A stretch of DNA of 63,081 nucleotides from RGDT01 sp964630925 (lineage in GTDB: Bacteria > Planctomycetota > Planctomycetia > Gemmatales > Gemmataceae), in assembly GCA_964630925.1 (NCBI GenBank), contig CAZVZK010000052.1:1-63081 (forward strand). The letters are read 5' to 3'. Positions 1 to 8,347 of the stretch are shown in pieces. Numbering within the stretch: position 1 is the stretch's first letter; every line of letters starts with the position of its first letter. A program made the translations under genes and the position numbers. Below the pieces are notes generated by a model. The model had not been told where the DNA came from. It did not search any database and saw only the letters and a program-made list of their open reading frames with translations.

Positions 1-46
1 CCGTATCCTCCCTATTCCTATCAACGCCCGTTTCATTCACAACCTC

Positions 47-1042
47 TCACCCCTCCTTCGGCAGCCCTATCGGCGGCAGCGTGACCGCCGCCGGCAGCGC
101 CGGTAGCCCGGCCTCCGGCCTGGCCGACGGCAGCGGTGGCGGCCCGGCGTCCGGCGCCGCCGGCTTCGCCCCCGACTCCTTCGGCTTCGGCAGCTCGATC
201 TTCGCCGGCGTCGCCGGGTGGCCCGGCACAGGCGCCGCCATCGCCGCCGGCAGCGGCGCCGTCACCGTGTTCGGCGGGCACGCCGTCTGCGTCTTGCAGC
301 ACCCCTCGTCCAGCTTCTCCCGGCACAGCAGCCGCATCAGGTCCTCCCAGAACGTGCGGCTCGGCACGAAGATCCGGTCGCCGGCACGGATCTGGTAGTT
401 CGTCGTCGTGTCGCCCAGTTGCACGATGTCGCTGTAACACACCGGCAGGACGATGCGGCAGCTATCGGGCGCCGTCGGCCGCGAGAGGATGATCCCACGC
501 CGCGACGCGTTGCTGTTCAGGCCGCCCGCCGCCAGCAGAGCGTCGAGGACCGCCTCGCGGCCGCGCAGGGGGAACGACCCCGGCGCGTTCACCTCGCCGA
601 CGACGTAATACACCTTGCTCTCGCGCGTCACCAGACGGGCGGTGATCCGCGACGCCTCCTTCTCCTGCGTCTTGATGAGCGCCGCCGCGTCGCGCTCGAT
701 CTCTTCGATCGTCTTGCCCGCCACCTGCAGCCGCCCGAAGCGGCCCAGATGCACCGTGCCGTCCGGCAGCACCGGCTGGTCACCCGGCAGCCGCACGGGC
801 GAGTCCAGCCCCGACGCCTGGATCAGCAGCACGTCCCCCGGCTCCACCACATACGGCTCCGCCGGCGCCTTGGCCAGCTCGCGCGGGATGTCGGCCGGCG
901 GAGGCGTCGCGGCGCGGATCTCCTTCGCCGTCCCCGTCAGCGGATACCCCTCCGGGAAGAGCCCGTTCCGGCCCCCCCCGGACCAGCACCCGCACGCCAG
1001 GAAGGCGACCCACCCCAGAACGCATGCTCGGCGCATTGTCAT
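47..1042 (-). CDS. Polysaccharide export lipoprotein (Wza/SLBB type)
   Basis: About 331 aa. Starts at 1042 (MTMRRACVLG) or two codons later; a lipoprotein signal with lipobox LACGC points to an outer-membrane lipoprotein. A poly-export domain (YVVEPGDVLLIQ, about residues 70-150) is followed by an SLBB beta-grasp repeat (VYYVVGEVNAPGSFPL) and a C-terminal Pro/Ala-rich tail of about 90 residues. Wza-family proteins form the outer-membrane channel for capsule or exopolysaccharide export. The Pro-rich tail is longer than in classical Wza. No other polysaccharide genes lie to the right, so any operon would extend beyond the left edge. The family is clear; the substrate is unknown. Confidence 0.85.
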   Translation of the reverse strand: MTMRRACVLGWVAFLACGCWSGGGRNGLFPEGYPLTGTAKEIRAATPPPADIPRELAKAPAEPYVVEPGDVLLIQASGLDSPVRLPGDQPVLPDGTVHLGRFGRLQVAGKTIEEIERDAAALIKTQEKEASRITARLVTRESKVYYVVGEVNAPGSFPLRGREAVLDALLAAGGLNSNASRRGIILSRPTAPDSCRIVLPVCYSDIVQLGDTTTNYQIRAGDRIFVPSRTFWEDLMRLLCREKLDEGCCKTQTACPPNTVTAPLPAAMAAPVPGHPATPAKIELPKPKESGAKPAAPDAGPPPLPSARPEAGLPALPAAVTLPPIGLPKEG

Positions 1043-1128
1043 CACCCCCAGGGCGCGGAGCCGCCGCGGATCTTCCATCTCTATCGACGGAAGGGGTGGG
1101 GGGAGTTGAGCCGGGCCTGATGAGAGAT

Positions 1129-1575
1129 TCAGGGCTGGGGGTCGAATTTGTGGGCGAGCCGGCGGCTGTTGATGTCGAGCGCCTCGAGGATCTCCAGCAC
1201 CGGCTCCATGCAGATGCCCCAGGAGTGCGCCCAGCAGATGATGTCGAGGTTCTCCTGCCCGGCCTTCAGACGGTCGAGGATGCGGTCGAGCAGCAGGGTG
1301 TTGTCGTGGAACTTGCGCTGCAGCAGGCCGAAGTCGCCGCGGTCCAGCTCCACCCAGAACCGCTTGCCTTGCAGGTGTTCGAGCCAGCGCGCCCGCAGGT
1401 AGCCCCACCAGTGGTTCTGCACCCAGCGGCGGATGGCGGCCTCGCCCAGGTCGTGCCCGGCCTTCTCGCTCTCGATCCACTTGTAGCGGAGGGCCTCCTG
1501 CTCGCCGTCGGCGTAGACGCTCGACCGCTCGAGCGGGGTCTCCGCAAGCGTCGAGATGCCGTGGCTTTGGTTCAT
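1129..1575 (-). CDS. Conserved hypothetical protein, Trp-rich helical
   Basis: 148 aa. The start at 1575 (MNQSHGIS) is chosen because AGGAGGG lies about 6 nt upstream; a longer reading frame would begin inside the non-coding leader. The protein has no signal peptide or membrane segment. It is predicted mostly helical, with an aromatic-rich core (RRWVQNHWWGYLRARWLEHL) and a second conserved-looking block (DIICWAHSWGICMEPVLEIL). I do not recognise the family. It stands alone on the minus strand upstream of the export lipoprotein. Codon use matches its neighbours, so it is probably a real cytoplasmic protein of unknown role. Confidence 0.7.
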   Translation of the reverse strand: MNQSHGISTLAETPLERSSVYADGEQEALRYKWIESEKAGHDLGEAAIRRWVQNHWWGYLRARWLEHLQGKRFWVELDRGDFGLLQRKFHDNTLLLDRILDRLKAGQENLDIICWAHSWGICMEPVLEILEALDINSRRLAHKFDPQP

Positions 1576-1748
1576 GGCAGGCCCTCCTGTGTTCGCAGGA
1601 GCAATCAGCGCGTGGGGGCGCACTTCACTACCTCATCCTACCGCGAAAACCCCGCAGGATCAAGCGGTACGTTCGGCGCACCCGAACCGCCCGTCAACGA
1701 GAAAGGCCGGGGACGCCTCGTCGGCGTCCCCGGCCTCGGTGCATTTCC

Positions 1749-2399
1749 TCAATCACGCCCGACATCGGGCCATTCCCACGGCACCCCCGGCTCCCCCGTC
1801 GGGAAGCCGAAAAATCCTGGGTCGGCGAAGCGGATGTGGTACCGGCGTTCACCCGCCCGATGAACATGGCCGGCGTCGACCACGTGCCACGGCTCGGGCA
1901 GCGAGCGCCGCCCCGTCTCCCGGCACACCGGGCAGTGCATGGCCACCAGATGCCTGGCCGCCGCCTCCCGCCGCAGCCACGCCGGCCGGCCAGGCCCGCC
2001 ACCGTGGAAGAAGTGCGACAGGAAAACCGTGTCACCGTCCACACGCAGGGGCACCATCGCCCCCGACCTCAGCACGGCCACCAGTTTCTGCCACCCAGGC
2101 CTCCCGGCCACGCAATACACCATCACCCACCCTCGGCGCAGGCTCCACCCCACCTCGCGCCCTATGACCCCGGCCGCCTCCGCAAGCAGGCCGGGAGGGA
2201 ATCCTCCCCCCGGATGACCCCTCCGGTGTCTCCGAAGCGCCCCCACGAGGGCCCCGAAGGTCGCCTCATGCGGGTGCCCAGGGTGCTCGTCGAGCATGTG
2301 CCCGAGGGCGTACCCCGTCACCTCCAGTTGCCCCGGAAGGGGCTCGCCCGTCAAGGGGTTGATGAGGCCCCACGTCTCCGCCCCCGATTCGCCGCTCAT
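1749..2399 (-). CDS. Hypothetical protein with CxxC near C-terminus
   Basis: 216 aa. The start at 2399 (MSGESGAETWG) is supported by GGAGG about 7 nt upstream. The N-terminal half mentions no known motif; the central part is basic and Trp-containing; a CPVCRETG segment near residue 155 could bind a metal, together with a nearby HLVAMH. There is no signal peptide. The C-terminus is rich in Gly/Pro/Trp. The family is not recognised. It lies alone, divergent from the downstream beta-propeller gene, whose start at 2639 leaves a 240-bp promoter region between them. Confidence 0.55.
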   Translation of the reverse strand: MSGESGAETWGLINPLTGEPLPGQLEVTGYALGHMLDEHPGHPHEATFGALVGALRRHRRGHPGGGFPPGLLAEAAGVIGREVGWSLRRGWVMVYCVAGRPGWQKLVAVLRSGAMVPLRVDGDTVFLSHFFHGGGPGRPAWLRREAAARHLVAMHCPVCRETGRRSLPEPWHVVDAGHVHRAGERRYHIRFADPGFFGFPTGEPGVPWEWPDVGRD

Positions 2400-2638
2400 T
2401 CGTCGCCTCCGTCCAGCCACGGTGAACATCGATCCCGTCCCCCCCACCGGCCGTGCGACAGGCAGCTCGCCGCGCGGGGCCACCCCGCCGGCTCTCCGTC
2501 ATCGATCCACGCACCGGGTTGTCAAGGAACACGGCGGGACGCCCGCCTGTTAGGGATACGCTGGCGTGGCTCGATTATTTCGTGGCCCGCGCCGCGCCCG
2601 TCGTCGTATCCTTGCTCTTGCCCGCCGGAGGTCGGCCC

Positions 2639-3616
2639 ATGCTGCCCCTGCTGCTCGCACTCGCCCTCCCGGCCGCACCCGCGCCGCCCCTCAAGGCGTC
2701 CGGCGTCATCGTCCTCGATGACTGCGACCCGAAGTTCGACGGCAAGGCCGCCTACGAGGACAACCTCTCCTTCCTCACGCCCGCCGGCAAACTCGCCAAA
2801 CGTGTCTCCGGCCTCAACATCTGCCAGGAGATCGGATCGCCGCACCGTATCGCCATCGACGCCGCACGCAAGTGCGCCTGGGTGTCCGAGACCGTCGGCG
2901 GACGCCTGATGAAGTACTCCCTCGACGGCAAGGAGCTGCTCGCCGTCCCCGGCGTGAAGGCCTACGGCATCGCCATCGACCCCGCCACGGGGAACGTCTG
3001 GGCGACACGCGTTCACGGCGGACGCCTCGAGGACGGGGCCACCACCACCGTCCACAGCCCCGAAGGCAAGCGTCTCGCCTCTTACCCTGTCACCGGCTAC
3101 GACATGGCCTTCGACCCGAAGAACAGATCGATGTGGGTCGTCGCCCAGGACGTGACCCGCCTGTCGCTCGAAGGCAAGGTGCTGGCCCGCCAACGCGTCA
3201 CCGACTATTACGCCCTCAGCGTCGCCCCCTGCCCACTTACGGGTAACGCCTGGGTGTCGGTCGGCTCCGGCGGCGGCCGAGCCGCCACCGACCACGTCGT
3301 CGCCTTCGACAAGGACATGAAGGAGGTCGCCCGCTTCTCCACCGACGGCGCCCGCTGCGTCCGGCTCGCCGTCTCGCCCCGCGACGGCTGCGTCTGGGCC
3401 GCCCTGTCGTTCCGCGAGATCCGCCGCTACTCGAAGGAGGGGAGGCTCGAGGCCACCTTCAAGCTGGAGGTCACCTCCCTCGACATCGACCCCGCGACGG
3501 GCGGCGTCTGGGCCACCACCCCCGAGGAGACGCTCCGCCTGACGCGCGACGGCAAGATCACAGCACGCATCGCCCACAAGGCGAAGTCCTCGCAGGCGTG
3601 GATCGCGAGTTACTGA
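2639..3616 (+). CDS. Secreted NHL/SMP-like beta-propeller protein
   Basis: 325 aa. ATG at 2639 follows GGAGG with 8-nt spacing; a short signal peptide (LPLLLALALPAAPAPP) indicates export. The rest consists of about six repeats ending in patterns such as 'ameGIAIDPATGNVWAT' and 'LAVSPRDGCVWAAL', typical of NHL/SMP-30-like six-bladed propellers. No catalytic metal residues could be assigned with confidence, so binding rather than catalysis is inferred. It converges with the LRR gene on the minus strand, 18 bp away. Confidence 0.7.
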   Translation: MLPLLLALALPAAPAPPLKASGVIVLDDCDPKFDGKAAYEDNLSFLTPAGKLAKRVSGLNICQEIGSPHRIAIDAARKCAWVSETVGGRLMKYSLDGKELLAVPGVKAYGIAIDPATGNVWATRVHGGRLEDGATTTVHSPEGKRLASYPVTGYDMAFDPKNRSMWVVAQDVTRLSLEGKVLARQRVTDYYALSVAPCPLTGNAWVSVGSGGGRAATDHVVAFDKDMKEVARFSTDGARCVRLAVSPRDGCVWAALSFREIRRYSKEGRLEATFKLEVTSLDIDPATGGVWATTPEETLRLTRDGKITARIAHKAKSSQAWIASY

Positions 3617-3634
3617 CCGGCCGCGGATGACTCA

Positions 3635-5740
3635 TCATCCCCAGCCGAAGCGTTCGCGGAGACGCCCGCGGGTGGCGTCCTCGATGTCGCCGTCCGGGGA
3701 GAATTGCAGGTAGGTGATGTTGGCCAGGTACGGCGAGTCGGCGAGCGCCCGTGCGCCTTCCTCGCCGACCCCCGAGCCGATGTGCAGCACGCGCAGCCGG
3801 GCCAGGTGCGGCGACTCCGCGATGGCGGCCGCCCCGTCGTCGCCGATGGGGTTGTAGCACAGGCACAATTCCCGCAAGCGTGTCAGCGACGGTGAGGACG
3901 CCAGCGCCCGGGCCCCCGCCGGGCCGACGCCGCCGCCACGCATCCGCAGGACCTCCAGGCTGGCAGCGCGGGCCGACAAGGCGGCCAGGCCCTCGTCCCC
4001 CACGTCGTTGCCGTTCAACACCAGGGTCTCCAGCGTGGCCGCGTGCGCCGACCCGGCCAGCGCCTTCAAACCGGCATCGCCCACCCTGGTGTCATCGAGG
4101 TCGAGGTAGGCCAGGCCGACCCCCTCCGCGCCGGCCAACGCCACCACCCCACCGTCCCCGATGCGGTTGTCGGCCAGGGACAGCGACTCCAGGCGGGCCA
4201 TCCAGGGCGCGCCGGCGAGGGCGCGGACGGCGTCGGCGCCGAGACGGTTGTCCCGCAGGTCCAGCACGACGAGGCCCGAGGGGCGGTACTCCTCGGCCAG
4301 GGTGATCGCCCCGGCGCTGGTGAGGCGGTTGAATGCGAGGTACAGCGAGGCCAGGCCGACGAGGTGCGGCGAGCGGGCGAGGGCCCTCGCGCCGGCCGGC
4401 CCGATGGCGCCGCCGTGGAGGTTGAGGAGCCGCAGCGACGAGAGGGCGGGCGACTTCGCCAGGGCCTGCATGCCGCGTGCGCCGATGGGGTTGCCCGACA
4501 GCGACAGCTCGATCAGGCCGGACAGGTGAGGCGAGCCGGCGAGGGCCCTCACGCCGGCGGCGCGGATGTCGTTGTCGCGGAGCTGGATCCCCTTCAGCCC
4601 GGCGAGGTTGGCCGACCGCGCCAGCGCCGCCGCCCCCTGGTCGCCGATCTCCCCGCCGTGGAGCCCCAGCTGCACGAGGCGCGTCAGGTGCGGCGACTCG
4701 GCGACGGCCCGCGCCCCGCCCGTCTCGACGGCGTTGCGGTCGAGGGACAGGTGCGTCACCCCGGCGAGGTGCCGCGACCCGGCCACCGCCGCCGCCCCCT
4801 CCGGCCCGAGGCGGTTCTCGTCGAGGTCGAGGAAGGCGACGTTCCGCAGATGCGCCGAGCGGGCCAGGGCGCGGGCGCCGCGGTCCCCGATGGCGTTCTC
4901 CCACAGCACGAGGTGGACGAGGGAAGTGAAGTTCGGAGAGCCGGCCAGGGCCCGCGCCCCGGCGTCGCCGACACCCGTACCGCGCAGGTCGAGGTGCGTC
5001 AGCCCGGTGAAGGAGGCGGATGCCAGGGCCCGCACGCCGTCGTCGCCGACGGGGTTGCCGCGCAGGTCGAGGCGGCGCAGGCCGGACAGGTGGGCGGGGC
5101 GGATCAATCGTCGAATGCCGGCGGGGCCGATGCGGTTCTCGGCCAGGTCGAGGGAGGCCAGCCCGCCCATCCCGGACGCGGCGACGAGGGCGGCCCCGGC
5201 GTCATCGCCCCCGTCAGCGTCGCCCAGGCCGATCCGGAGTCGCAGGCCGACGATGCGGCCCACGCCGGGCCGTGACAGGATGGCCCGCAGGTGCTCGAGG
5301 CGTCCACGGGCCGTGATCGAGAGCTGGCGCACGTCGAAGGCTTGCAGCGCCGCGTCCAGCGTCTCGGGCCCGTGGCGTCGGGCGTCCAGGTGCATGCATT
5401 CCAGCATGCCGCGTGCGAAGGCGTCGGCGGGGTCGTCGGGAAGCAGCTTTGGCGCCAGCCCGGCGCACCACGCCGGGCGGAACAGCCGCCGCAGCCTCCG
5501 CTCCTCGTCGGGCGGCGTGAAGTCGGACACGTACCGCGCCGCCCGACGGCACTGGAGGCGGATGTACTCCGAGCGGGCGTGGCACTCGTCGCCGCCGTGC
5601 TCCTCCAGCCAGTCGGCGAGGACGAGACGGGGCAGGTCGTCGTCGGGCGTCTCGGAGATGGCGAGGAGCAGGTTGCCAGGCGCCCCGGCCCGACGCAGGA
5701 ACGGCTCGACGGGCAGGGGGTCGGGCACGGCGCGCGGCAT
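3635..5740 (-). CDS. Leucine-rich repeat protein with TIGR02996 repeat-companion domain
   Basis: 701 aa, no signal peptide. Residues about 20-90 match the planctomycete repeat-companion domain TIGR02996 (AISETPDDDLPRLVLADWLE, then YIRLQC). From about residue 150 to the end there are roughly seventeen RNase-inhibitor-type LRRs with the pattern L..LDL..N.iG..GarALA. The repeats are very regular, suggesting recent tandem expansion. Such proteins are inferred to be cytoplasmic interaction scaffolds. The start ATG (5740) lies 4 bp after the stop of the PDZ gene, so the two are probably cotranscribed, PDZ gene first. Confidence 0.85.
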   Translation of the reverse strand: MPRAVPDPLPVEPFLRRAGAPGNLLLAISETPDDDLPRLVLADWLEEHGGDECHARSEYIRLQCRRAARYVSDFTPPDEERRLRRLFRPAWCAGLAPKLLPDDPADAFARGMLECMHLDARRHGPETLDAALQAFDVRQLSITARGRLEHLRAILSRPGVGRIVGLRLRIGLGDADGGDDAGAALVAASGMGGLASLDLAENRIGPAGIRRLIRPAHLSGLRRLDLRGNPVGDDGVRALASASFTGLTHLDLRGTGVGDAGARALAGSPNFTSLVHLVLWENAIGDRGARALARSAHLRNVAFLDLDENRLGPEGAAAVAGSRHLAGVTHLSLDRNAVETGGARAVAESPHLTRLVQLGLHGGEIGDQGAAALARSANLAGLKGIQLRDNDIRAAGVRALAGSPHLSGLIELSLSGNPIGARGMQALAKSPALSSLRLLNLHGGAIGPAGARALARSPHLVGLASLYLAFNRLTSAGAITLAEEYRPSGLVVLDLRDNRLGADAVRALAGAPWMARLESLSLADNRIGDGGVVALAGAEGVGLAYLDLDDTRVGDAGLKALAGSAHAATLETLVLNGNDVGDEGLAALSARAASLEVLRMRGGGVGPAGARALASSPSLTRLRELCLCYNPIGDDGAAAIAESPHLARLRVLHIGSGVGEEGARALADSPYLANITYLQFSPDGDIEDATRGRLRERFGWG

Positions 5741-5743
5741 GGC

Positions 5744-6127
5744 TCAGTCCTTCTCCTTCTCGTCTTCCTTGTCCTTGTCCTTGGGGAACAGGTCGGAGTA
5801 CTTGCCGAGGATGACCTCGATGTTCTGCTCCTTGTCGCCGCGCTTGACGCGGATGGTGACCATCTGCCCCGGCTCGTGCCGCGTCACCTCCTTGATGACG
5901 GCCATCTGGTCGTCGGCGTCGGCGACCTCCTTGATCTTCACCTCGTTGGCCTTGACGATCACGTCGCCGGTCTTGAGGCCGGCCTTCATGCCGGGCGCCC
6001 CCTTGATGGCCTCGGCGATGACGAGTTTGCCGTCGCGGATCTCCAGACGCAGGCCGATGGCGCCCTTGGGGGCGTCGGCGGGCTGGAACAACGCGGCGAA
6101 CACGGCGGCGGTGCAGAGGACGGACAT
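5744..6127 (-). CDS. Small exported PDZ-domain protein
   Basis: 127 aa. ATG at 6127 is preceded by GGAGG. A short hydrophobic N-terminus (LCTAAVFAALF) looks like a signal peptide or anchor. One PDZ domain covers residues about 20-100 with the usual GAPGMKAGLKTGDVIVKAN signature and ends in a strongly charged Lys/Asp/Glu tail. There is no protease domain, unlike DegP/HtrA, so it is a stand-alone peptide-binding module. It precedes the LRR gene by 3 bp and probably heads a two-gene transcript. Confidence 0.75.
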   Translation of the reverse strand: MSVLCTAAVFAALFQPADAPKGAIGLRLEIRDGKLVIAEAIKGAPGMKAGLKTGDVIVKANEVKIKEVADADDQMAVIKEVTRHEPGQMVTIRVKRGDKEQNIEVILGKYSDLFPKDKDKEDEKEKD

Positions 6128-6183
6128 GACGGGCCTCCGGGGTGCGGCGACGCACTGGGTATCTTACAGACGGCGGCCGAGTA

Positions 6184-6211
6184 GGGATGAGGGATGAGGG
6201 ATGAGGGATGA
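6184..6211. repeat. Heptanucleotide tandem repeat (GGGATGA)x4
   Basis: Four perfect head-to-tail copies of GGGATGA, followed by AAAAAC. Related heptamers occur elsewhere in the window: at 6848-6873 and 6913-6930, and as the reverse complement at 43691-43723. All are at gene ends or in gaps. Such heptamer arrays resemble the short tandemly repeated repeats known from several bacteria. Confidence 0.85.
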
Positions 6212-6257
6212 AAAACGCCACCTGACCCGGCAGAGAGGCCGTCGCGATGTGTAAGGC

Positions 6258-6317
6258 GTCAAGACCGACCTGACCGACGCCCAGTGGGCCATCGTCCAGC
6301 CCCTCATGCCCCGCCAA
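6258..6317 (+). pseudogene. Relic of IS5/IS4-type transposase N-terminus
   Basis: Translation gives KTDLTDAQWAIVQPLMPRQ, the hallmark beginning of IS5-group DDE transposases (usually 'DLTDAQWallePLLP'). The frame has TAA three codons upstream (6252-6254) and terminates soon after at a TAG. The catalytic DDE part is missing, so only about 20 codons remain. No terminal inverted repeats or target duplications could be identified. It is evidence of an old insertion rather than an active element. Confidence 0.6.
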
Positions 6318-6636
6318 GCACGCTCTTTCCCAGCGAATCTTCCCGGATAGCCTCACAGTGACATGGCCTGCCAGGATTCTGCGCGTCAGCCCGCCCGCAA
6401 TCCGCGTAGAAGGGAGGTAGAGACTTCCGTAAGCCAGACGGCGCACCGGCCACGAGGTGGAGGACGCCGTGGGCACCCCCGGCCCCTCGGAGGCCCACGT
6501 GCCACCCACGCTCTGCCCCTCCCCGCTCTCCCCAACGCCGCGCGCATCCCCGCATCGACTCGGCCTCGTCGAAGCAGGAGAACAGGCCGCGCGGCAGCCC
6601 AGCGAGGCCCTCCCACCCGATTCGGTAGGACAGCCA

Positions 6637-6891
6637 ATGTTCCCGCTATACCGCGACCCCGGATGGACGTTCCCCTTCGGCGAGGGCCGCGTCATCCCCG
6701 CGTTCTTCCTCCCCGGCGCCCCCGAGGGGCTGCGCGTCGGCGTCCACTCCGACGGCGTCCTCCTCCGGGAGGCCGTCGTCGGCGCGGAGGGCCGCGTCGC
6801 GTTCGAACCGCCGCTCATCGTGCGGGCGGGCCAGACGCTCCTCGTGGAAAGGATGAAGGATCAAGGACGAAGGGCGTCGCCTGAAAGGTGA
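6637..6891 (+). CDS. Small conserved hypothetical protein
   Basis: 84 aa starting at MFPLYRDPGWTF (ATG 6637, weak AGGA upstream). The core alternates short hydrophobic strands (GLRVGVHSDGVLLREAVVGA, then PLIVRAGQTLLV) and could be a small beta-sandwich. The last 15 residues are encoded by degenerate copies of the GGATGAA heptamer and are probably an unstructured extension. I recall similar short proteins in Gemmata relatives but know no function. It is convergent with the next minus-strand gene. Confidence 0.55.
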   Translation: MFPLYRDPGWTFPFGEGRVIPAFFLPGAPEGLRVGVHSDGVLLREAVVGAEGRVAFEPPLIVRAGQTLLVERMKDQGRRASPER

Positions 6892-6935
6892 GGTCGCCCG
6901 AATCACGGCCCCTTTTCATCCTTCATCCTTCCGCG
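6848..6935. repeat. Degenerate heptamer repeats at two converging gene ends
   Basis: AAGGATGA-type copies lie at 6848-6873 inside the end of the small plus-strand gene, and their inverted form (TTCATCC) lies at 6913-6930 across the stop codon of the minus-strand oxidoreductase-like gene. The repeat therefore encodes the last residues of both proteins (MKDQG and KDEG), and the two arms can pair in RNA, so it may double as a weak bidirectional terminator (inference). Confidence 0.55.
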
Positions 6936-8037
6936 GTGGGAGGGCGTACCCCAGCACCTGGAGGACGATGAAGGCCAGTAACAGCGGCAGGACCAACCAG
7001 CCGGCCCACGGGTACCACACCGACGCCACCATCAGGCCGATCACCACCCACACCATCGCGCAGCCGACCAGCGCCATCGTGCCCTTGAAGCCGACCTCCT
7101 CGTTCGCCTCCGCGTAGTCCATCACGTTCACACGCCGCATACGCGCGCTGTACCGCGCCGCCTCGTCCAGCTCCAGGCAGCGCGTCTCGTCGGTCCACGT
7201 CACGCCGGGCTCGCCCGCCGCATCGACGGCGATCTCCCATTGCTCCACGATCACCGGCCACACGTCCCACGCCTCGCGGTACTCCTCGCGCCGCGTCCCG
7301 CCCTCGCGCCACTCCAGGATCGACGGCCCGCCCCAGCCCTGCGGGAACGTCAGCTCCGCCGCGCCGTCGGCGCCCACCGCCGTCAGACGCCACGCCGACG
7401 GGCGTCCGGGGGTCAGCGTCATCTGGAACAGCGCCCCGCCCTCGTATCGCCCCGCCAGCAGGACGGGGCGGCCCGCCTCCAGGCCCTCGGCGCCGGACAG
7501 CGCCGACACCTCGGCCAGCTCCCCGCCGATGGCGCGCAGCACGTCCCACCCAGGCACCGACGGGGCCAGGGCCTCGTCCGCCACGTTGTCCAGCACCTCG
7601 CCGGGGGTGGTCCGCTCCAGCGTGACCAGGCGCAGCCGTCCGACGACCTCGGCCAGGCGTCCGAACGCCGGGTGCATCCCCTCCGGCAGCAGCGGCAGCA
7701 CGACGCGCCTCACGTCGGCGGCCAGCATGGCGGCCTCGTGGGCGATGTCTGCCTTCTCGCCGCACGGGTGCACGCAGGCGGCGTGACGCTCCGATTGCAG
7801 CACGCGGCGGAGCTGCTCGGGGCGGACGGCCATCGGCCCGGCGACGATCACCGCCTCGACGCTCGGGTCGGCCAGCACCTCCTCGGTGTCGCGGACGGCG
7901 GCGGGCGATCCGAGGGCGACGTGAAGATGATCGGCCAGCCTCTGCGTGCAGGACACGACGCGGTGACGGCCGGTGCCGACGAGTGCGACGGCGAACGCGA
8001 CGCCGTCGGGGTGATCGCCCAGGAGTGCGATGAGCAT
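6916..8037 (-). CDS. Gfo/Idh/MocA-like protein with C-terminal membrane helices
   Basis: 373 aa. Residues 1-120 resemble a Rossmann fold of the Gfo/Idh/MocA family (EEVLADPSVEAVIVAGP matches the 'll.d..iDaV.I.tP' strand-loop, and CVHPCGEKA resembles the 'K.EKP' region). The N-terminal glycine motif is degenerate (LLGDHPDGVAFA), so cofactor binding is uncertain. The middle resembles the alpha/beta substrate domain. Two hydrophobic helices close the protein (about 318-365), which is unusual for the family and suggests membrane anchoring. Possibly a non-catalytic relative. It stands alone; its upstream gap is the palindromic repeat array. Confidence 0.65.
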   Translation of the reverse strand: MLIALLGDHPDGVAFAVALVGTGRHRVVSCTQRLADHLHVALGSPAAVRDTEEVLADPSVEAVIVAGPMAVRPEQLRRVLQSERHAACVHPCGEKADIAHEAAMLAADVRRVVLPLLPEGMHPAFGRLAEVVGRLRLVTLERTTPGEVLDNVADEALAPSVPGWDVLRAIGGELAEVSALSGAEGLEAGRPVLLAGRYEGGALFQMTLTPGRPSAWRLTAVGADGAAELTFPQGWGGPSILEWREGGTRREEYREAWDVWPVIVEQWEIAVDAAGEPGVTWTDETRCLELDEAARYSARMRRVNVMDYAEANEEVGFKGTMALVGCAMVWVVIGLMVASVWYPWAGWLVLPLLLAFIVLQVLGYALPPRKDEG

Positions 8038-8070
8038 GCGGCTACCCCACCCCCCCAGCCCCTTCGCAAT

Positions 8071-8320
8071 CGGGGGTCTGGGGGCGTCTCGCCCCCAGCT
8101 CGCAGCGGGTCTGGGGNNNNNNNNNNNNNNNNNNNNNNNNNNNNNNNNNNNNNNNNNNNNNNNNNNNNNNNNNNNNNNNNNNNNNNNNNNNNNNNNNNNN
8201 NNNNNNNNNNNNNNNNGCGTCTCGCCCCCAGCTCGAAGCGCGGGGTCTGGGGGCGTCTCGCCCCCAGCTCGAAGCGCGGGGTCTGGGGGCGTCTCGCCCC
8301 CAGCTCGCAGCGGGAGGGGG
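8071..8320. repeat. Tandem array of 36-bp palindromic repeat, interrupted by gap
   Basis: At least four visible units of about 36 bp flank the N gap. Each unit contains a perfect inverted repeat with arms CTGGGGGCG and CGCCCCCAG around a TCT loop, joined by AGCTCGAAGCGCGGGGT or slight variants. The units to the right of the gap are nearly identical; the left ones vary more. The array fills the space between the ends of two minus-strand genes. Repeat number is unknown because the assembly breaks here. No unique spacers separate the units, so it is not a CRISPR array. Confidence 0.85.
8117..8216. other. Assembly gap of 100 N
   Basis: Exactly 100 undetermined bases, the customary placeholder for a gap of unknown size. 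It sits inside the 36-bp palindromic array, which explains the assembly failure. Real length and content are unknown. Confidence 0.98.
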
Positions 8321-8347
8321 TGAGGGGGTGAGGTAGGAGCGTCCCCA

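Larger units (their letters stand above)
6128..6636. other. Gene-poor interval with repeat and transposase relic
   Basis: This 509-bp stretch carries no intact gene. It holds four exact copies of a GGGATGA heptamer (6184-6211) and, just after it, a decayed transposase N-terminus (6258-6317). In the remaining 320 bp I see no credible reading frame, RNA gene or terminator; base composition is slightly less GC-rich than the flanking genes. It separates the PDZ gene on the minus strand from a small plus-strand gene at 6637. Confidence 0.5.

Noticed and set aside
6318..6636. Frames around the transposase relic as further transposase pieces
   Set aside because: No DDE or other transposase motif is visible, and frames are short and inconsistent.
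8071..8320. Possible CRISPR array
   Set aside because: The 36-bp units follow each other directly with no unique spacers, and no cas genes are near.
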